A stretch of DNA of 27,217 nt from Scatosoma sp045632625. Its GTDB lineage: Bacteria; Bacillota; Clostridia; Christensenellales; Borkfalkiaceae. The notes below the pieces were generated by a model that was not told the origin of the DNA, made no database searches, and worked only from the letters and a program-made list of their open reading frames with translations. Shown here in pieces: positions 23,710 to 27,217 of this stretch; the first letter of the stretch is position 1; each line of letters starts with the position of its first letter. The position numbers were made by a program, and so were the translations under genes. The stretch covers positions 1 through 27,217 of the forward strand of contig JAZQWZ010000150.1 in the NCBI GenBank assembly GCA_045632625.1, in the 5' to 3' direction.

Positions 23710-24729
23710 ATGATACAAACGAAAATTATGCCCGTCACCGAGCAATCGGTGGCGGAAGCGAAAAAAATCATCGACGATGGCGGTGTAGTAGCTATCCCAA
23801 CGGAAACCGTCTACGGTTTGGGGGGCAGTGCGTTTGACGATAACGCCGTGCAAAAAATTTTCCAAATTAAAGGCAGACCCAACAACAATCCGCTCATTGC
23901 GCACGTGCATAAAGATTACGATTTGTCGAATATTGTCGATTATGATCCGCCGTATGCCCAAAAACTGCGCCAAGCGTTTTGTCCGGGCCCGTTAACGCTC
24001 GTCTATCCGTCGAAAAATAAAGTAAGTCAATACGTTTCCTGCGGTTTGGACACGCTTGCGGTGCGTATACCTTCGCACGAGGGAGCGCAAGCCTTTTTAC
24101 GCGCGGTGGAAATTCCCATCGTTGCGCCCAGCGCTAATTTGTCGCGCCACGTAAGTCCTACGTCCGCACAACACGTTTACGACGATTTTGCAGGGAAAAT
24201 TCCGCTTATCTTAGACGGCGGCATTTGTACGGGCGGTATTGAAAGTACGGTGGTCGACGTGTGCGGCGAAGTGCCCGTTATTCTGCGCCCCGGCTTAATC
24301 ACGAAAGAGATGATTATATCGGTAGTCGGCGCTTGCGAGGAAACGACGGAGTTGCCCGCAAAAGGGGAACAGGTGAAAAGTCCGGGGATGCTGTACAAGC
24401 ATTATGCACCGCGCTGTAAAACGTTGCTTTTTGATGCCAAAAACGTAAAAAACGCAATTTCGGCTTATATGGCTGAATCCCTTGAAAATAAAGGCGTTGC
24501 GGTACTTTGCGAAGAAAAGCAAATTTCGCAATTTGAAAAAATGGGCGCTAATGTGCTCAACCTGGGGAAAAATCAGGCGGAAATGGCAATGCGCTTGTAT
24601 GATTTGCTTCGTCAGGCGGAACGCGTTTGTGACGTGTTAATTGCCGTTGAACCTGAACAAACGGACGGCGCAATGGTCGGCGTTTTAAACAGACTTCGTA
24701 AGGCTTGCACTTCGCAGGATATTCAATAA
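23710..24729 (+). CDS. tsaC: L-threonylcarbamoyladenylate synthase (Sua5/TsaC)
   Basis: This enzyme makes threonylcarbamoyl-AMP from threonine, bicarbonate and ATP, the first step of the t6A37 tRNA modification. Residues 24-60 (GVVAIPTETVYGLGG, then KGRPNNN) and VAPSANLS form the nucleotide pocket of the YrdC domain. At 339 residues it is the long Sua5 form: the linker SPGMLYKHYAP leads into a C-terminal Sua5 domain (about 235-335). It starts 10 nt after dnaB with a weak site (AAGAG), so coupling to dnaB is likely. Confidence 0.94.
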   Translation: MIQTKIMPVTEQSVAEAKKIIDDGGVVAIPTETVYGLGGSAFDDNAVQKIFQIKGRPNNNPLIAHVHKDYDLSNIVDYDPPYAQKLRQAFCPGPLTLVYPSKNKVSQYVSCGLDTLAVRIPSHEGAQAFLRAVEIPIVAPSANLSRHVSPTSAQHVYDDFAGKIPLILDGGICTGGIESTVVDVCGEVPVILRPGLITKEMIISVVGACEETTELPAKGEQVKSPGMLYKHYAPRCKTLLFDAKNVKNAISAYMAESLENKGVAVLCEEKQISQFEKMGANVLNLGKNQAEMAMRLYDLLRQAERVCDVLIAVEPEQTDGAMVGVLNRLRKACTSQDIQ

Positions 24730-24744
24730 AAAACACAAAAGAAA

Positions 24745-24756
24745 GGGGCATGTACG
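24745..24756 (+). repeat. Near-copy of the GGGGCAGGTACG motif at a start site
   Basis: GGGGCATGTACG has one mismatch and is followed by CAATGA. It overlaps the ribosome site and start of the phosphatase gene. Confidence 0.45.
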
Positions 24757-24758
24757 CA

Positions 24759-25328
24759 ATGAAAACGAAAAAAAAGACAAAAATCGTATTCGTATGCACG
24801 GGTAATACCTGCCGTTCTCCCATGGCGGAAATGCTCTTAAAGAAAAAATTAAAGGCACTCAAACTGACGGGCGCTAAGGTATACTCCGCAGGCCTGCACG
24901 CCACCCCCGGTTTACCCATGAATGAAAAATCGGCGCAAACCCTTAAAAATAAAGGGATTCGCGCAGTTAAGTTTGCGTCAAAACAGCTGGATGAAAAGCT
25001 GTTAAAAGAGTCGCTTGCAGTGGTGTGTATGACGGATAAACAGCGTGATATCGTGGCGGATATGCGTTGGGAAATTCTTAGAAAAGCAGGGGAAAAGGAC
25101 ATTGAAAACAACGTGTATTCCTTTGCGGAAATTGCCGGCTATCAAGTGATGGATCCCTATGGGCAGGGCTTGGACTGTTACGAGTACGTTTTTGGGCTGT
25201 TGGACGGGGGCATGGACGCGTTGATTGATAAAATCCTGCCCGAAAGTATTCGACAAGAATACGTTACAAAACCCAGAAAAACACAACCAAAAAACAAAGA
25301 AAAAGTAGAACAAATTAGTTTGTTTTAA
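24759..25328 (+). CDS. Low-molecular-weight protein phosphatase, YwlE/Wzb-like
   Basis: The 189-residue protein has the catalytic CX5R loop CTGNTCRS (Cys13, Arg19) right after a strand, and the general-acid Asp132 in MDPYGQG. This is the low-molecular-weight phosphatase family, which includes arginine phosphatases (YwlE) and tyrosine phosphatases (Wzb). Thr17 sits in the loop where arginine-specific members tend to have Thr and tyrosine-specific ones Ile, so arginine phosphatase is the better guess. tsaC, ywlE and rpiB are commonly neighbours in Bacillota, as here. AAAGGGG lies about 10 nt before ATG 24759; ATG at 24750 is too close to it. The last ~25 residues are a Lys-rich tail. Confidence 0.9.
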   Translation: MKTKKKTKIVFVCTGNTCRSPMAEMLLKKKLKALKLTGAKVYSAGLHATPGLPMNEKSAQTLKNKGIRAVKFASKQLDEKLLKESLAVVCMTDKQRDIVADMRWEILRKAGEKDIENNVYSFAEIAGYQVMDPYGQGLDCYEYVFGLLDGGMDALIDKILPESIRQEYVTKPRKTQPKNKEKVEQISLF

Positions 25329-25361
25329 CAATAAAATAAGGAATTTTTAAGGAGAAGTATT

Positions 25362-25814
25362 ATGAAAATTTCCGTTGCCTGCGATCACGGCGGGCTCAAT
25401 TTAAAAAAGGCATTGATTGCCTATTTGCAAAAATGCGGTCACGAAGTACAAGATTTTGGCACGAATTCTGTCGATTCCTGCGATTATCCCGATTTTGCGG
25501 TGCAAGCCGCCGAGGCTGTTGCAAGCGGCGCGTGCGATCGCGGGATCGTCGTTTGCTCATCAGGTATCGGCGTGTCGATTGTCGCTAACAAGGTACCAGG
25601 TATTCGTTGTGCGCACTGTCACGACACTTATTGCGCGAAATATACGCGTTTGCATAACAATGCAAATATGATGGCGTTCGGCGAAAAAGTAATCGGCGTT
25701 GGCTTAATGGAAGAAATGGTCAACTTATTCTTGACTACCGAATACGAAGGCGGCGAACGTCACGACAGACGCTTGTCGAAAATTAAAGCTATCGAAGAAA
25801 AATATTGTAAATAA
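25362..25814 (+). CDS. rpiB: Ribose-5-phosphate isomerase B
   Basis: RpiB interconverts ribose-5-phosphate and ribulose-5-phosphate in the pentose phosphate pathway. The 150-residue protein shows CDHGGLNLKK (7-16, phosphate binding), the catalytic Cys65 in VVCSSGIGVS, and the RCAHCHD and HNNANMMAFG segments that complete the dimer active site. Length matches the LacAB/RpiB family. AAGGAGAAG lies 6 nt before ATG. It fits between the phosphatase and upp in a common Bacillota order. Confidence 0.96.
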   Translation: MKISVACDHGGLNLKKALIAYLQKCGHEVQDFGTNSVDSCDYPDFAVQAAEAVASGACDRGIVVCSSGIGVSIVANKVPGIRCAHCHDTYCAKYTRLHNNANMMAFGEKVIGVGLMEEMVNLFLTTEYEGGERHDRRLSKIKAIEEKYCK

Positions 25815-25833
25815 ACACGAAAGGAGCAAAGCT

Positions 25834-26484
25834 ATGCAATTTACTTTTTGGAACAATCCAAAATTTCATCACGTGAAACACCCTTTAATCGAACATAAAC
25901 TTGCGATTTTGCGCGACGTCAATACGACGACCAAACAATTTGTTGAACTTGCGGAAGAAATCGCAATGCTGGAAACGTACGAAGCAACCAAGGATTTGCC
26001 TTTGGAAACGGTGGACGTACAAACGCCGCTGGAAGTGGCGAAATGCCAAATGGTATCGGGCAAAGCGGTGGGAATCGTGCCTATTTTGCGCGCAGGGCTT
26101 GGTATGGTTTCGGGCGTGCAAAAATTAATTCCTAACGCGAAAGTGGGGCATATCGGTTTGTATCGCGATCACGATACGCATGAGCCCGTGGAATATTATT
26201 GCAAGCTGCCTGCGGATGCGGAACAAAGATTGTTGCTTGTGGTGGACCCTATGCTTGCAACGGGCGGCAGTGCTTCGGACGCGATCACTATGATTAAAAA
26301 GCGCGGTGTGAAAAATATTAAGCTTTGCTGTATCGTTAGCGCGCCCGAAGGCGTACAACGCGTGATGGACGATCATCCCGATATCGACGTGTACGTTGCG
26401 GCGGTGGATAGAGAACTCAATGAAAATTGCTACATCCTGCCCGGCCTTGGCGATGCAGGGGATAGATTGTTCGGTACGAAATAA
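25834..26484 (+). CDS. upp: Uracil phosphoribosyltransferase
   Basis: Upp salvages uracil by joining it to PRPP to give UMP. The 216-residue protein has the PRPP loop VVDPMLATGGSA (136-147), PILRAGLGM (83-91) and the C-terminal uracil-binding LPGLGDAGDRLFGT. The length is slightly above the usual 209. AAAGGAG lies 7 nt before ATG, with a 19-nt gap after rpiB. No PyrR-type leader or attenuator is visible. Confidence 0.96.
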   Translation: MQFTFWNNPKFHHVKHPLIEHKLAILRDVNTTTKQFVELAEEIAMLETYEATKDLPLETVDVQTPLEVAKCQMVSGKAVGIVPILRAGLGMVSGVQKLIPNAKVGHIGLYRDHDTHEPVEYYCKLPADAEQRLLLVVDPMLATGGSASDAITMIKKRGVKNIKLCCIVSAPEGVQRVMDDHPDIDVYVAAVDRELNENCYILPGLGDAGDRLFGTK

Positions 26485-26525
26485 GAGCAAAAAAAAGCGT
26501 TCAATGCGTACATGGGTAGGTTAAA

Positions 26526-27217
26526 ATGAAGAAAATTATTGCAATCGGCGGGGGCGAGCTGCGGGAAAGAACAACGCTTGCCATCGACGAATATATTGCT
26601 ACGCTTGCGAAAGCGCGCGCAGGGGAACGCAGAGCAAACGCACTGTTTATCCCTACGGCTAGCCACGATTTTATGCCGTATTATAACACGTTTCATAAGG
26701 TGTATACGGGCGTGTTCGATATTAAAACGGACGTCGCTTTGACGGTGTTTAAGGACGTGGACCAAGAAAAATTGAAAGCTAAGTTTGAAAAGGCGGACAT
26801 GATTTACGTGGGCGGCGGCGATACGGTGTTTATGATGGAGCACTGGAAAAAAGTAGGTTTGTTGCCGTATTTGCAGGATGCATACGAACGCGGCGTGATT
26901 ATCGCAGGGCTTTCTGCAGGCGCAATTTGCTGGTTTAGCGATATTTATACGGATTCTGCGGCGGCGCTTGGCGATAACGGCGAAAAATACGCTATGTTTA
27001 CGGGATTAAATTGGTTAAAAGGCGTAATTTCTCCGCATTATAACGAAAGAATGCTTGACTTTGACGAAATTGTGTGCTATAATTATCCACGTGCTTTCGG
27101 GATAGAGAACGACGCGGCGTTGGTGATTGAAGACGGCGAAGTGGTCGGGAGTGTAACAAGCGGCGGCAACGCATGGCTGTTGGAAACGAAAGACGGAAAA
27201 TTGACAAAAACGAAAAT
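26526..27217 (+). CDS. Peptidase S51 (dipeptidase E-like) protein, 3' end cut off
   Basis: The frame opens at ATG 26526 and is still open at the window end after 230 codons. It fits the S51 family (PepE-like): KIIAIGGGEL at the start, MIYVGGGDT, the nucleophile elbow AGLSAGAI with Ser130, and SPHYNER with His171 as the likely catalytic His. S51 enzymes hydrolyse Asp-X dipeptides or cyanophycin-type substrates. Total length should be close to 240 residues, so only a few are missing. The ribosome site is weak (GGGTAGG). An intragenic promoter-like sequence lies at 27055-27083. Confidence 0.88.
   Translation, partial: MKKIIAIGGGELRERTTLAIDEYIATLAKARAGERRANALFIPTASHDFMPYYNTFHKVYTGVFDIKTDVALTVFKDVDQEKLKAKFEKADMIYVGGGDTVFMMEHWKKVGLLPYLQDAYERGVIIAGLSAGAICWFSDIYTDSAAALGDNGEKYAMFTGLNWLKGVISPHYNERMLDFDEIVCYNYPRAFGIENDAALVIEDGEVVGSVTSGGNAWLLETKDGKLTKTK
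27055..27083 (+). promoter_or_regulatory. Promoter-like sequence inside the S51 gene
   Basis: TTGACT (27055-27060), exactly 17 nt and TATAAT (27078-27083) match the consensus in eleven of twelve positions. It would start transcription about 130 nt before the window end, inside the coding region, perhaps for the next gene. Confidence 0.45.

Noticed and set aside
1..27217. CRISPR array, toxin-antitoxin pair, restriction system or prophage
   Set aside because: No regularly spaced repeats, cas genes, methylase or phage structural genes are seen. The kinase at the left edge recalls zeta toxins only in fold, and no antitoxin is visible.

Overview
The window reads as a chromosomal stretch of a mid-GC Bacillota, most likely an anaerobic, gut-type member of the class Clostridia. 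Supporting signs are a type III glutamine synthetase, a DnaD-type primosome protein, DegV, the ACT/DUF711 pair, RpiB, strong AGGAG-type ribosome binding sites and near-consensus sigma-A promoters. The family or genus cannot be fixed from sequence alone. Most of the window is housekeeping. No CRISPR array, intact transposon, prophage or recognised defence system is visible.

Layout. (1) 1-1300 is an AT-rich accessory patch: the end of a P-loop kinase gene and a convergent double helix-turn-helix gene (hand-counted blocks give about 30-37% GC, against about 48-53% in the core genes). It abuts tRNA-Pro(CGG). (2) 1312-1694 holds the tRNA-Pro unit, with a perfect consensus promoter and an unexplained leader of about 200 nt. 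(3) 1706-6767 is on the minus strand: a nadE/type III glnA pair under its own promoter, then a radical SAM gene and its partner from the poorly characterised TIGR03916/TIGR03915 pair. (4) 6935-7666 is a divergent PlsC-like acyltransferase. (5) 7744-10578 is on the minus strand: a membrane protein, tRNA-Ser(GGA) and a DnaD-like primosome protein. (6) 10873 to the end is one plus-strand run of 15 genes with short gaps and no clear internal terminator: sbcD, sbcC, a degenerate alpha/beta hydrolase, lepB, degV, a membrane protein, an ACT-domain protein, DUF711, pepF, dnaB, tsaC, a low-molecular-weight phosphatase, rpiB, upp and the start of an S51 peptidase gene.

How the genes work together. nadE and glnA both use ammonia and appear cotranscribed. 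sbcD and sbcC form the Mre11/Rad50-like nuclease. dnaB and the DnaD-like protein belong to replication initiation. The radical SAM pair is predicted to act in DNA repair or modification. rpiB, upp and tsaC feed pentose, pyrimidine and tRNA-modification metabolism.

The observations most worth a second look are: an exact 12-mer, GGGGCAGGTACG, dispersed in different reading frames and intergenic sites; the DnaD protein ending in a DnaC-like zinc motif with no AAA+ domain after it; an SSB-like acidic tip on DnaB; a radical SAM transcript that looks leaderless; loss of catalytic Ser and His in the hydrolase next to sbcC; and a tRNA-Pro trailer with competing hairpins upstream of the promoterless helix-turn-helix gene.
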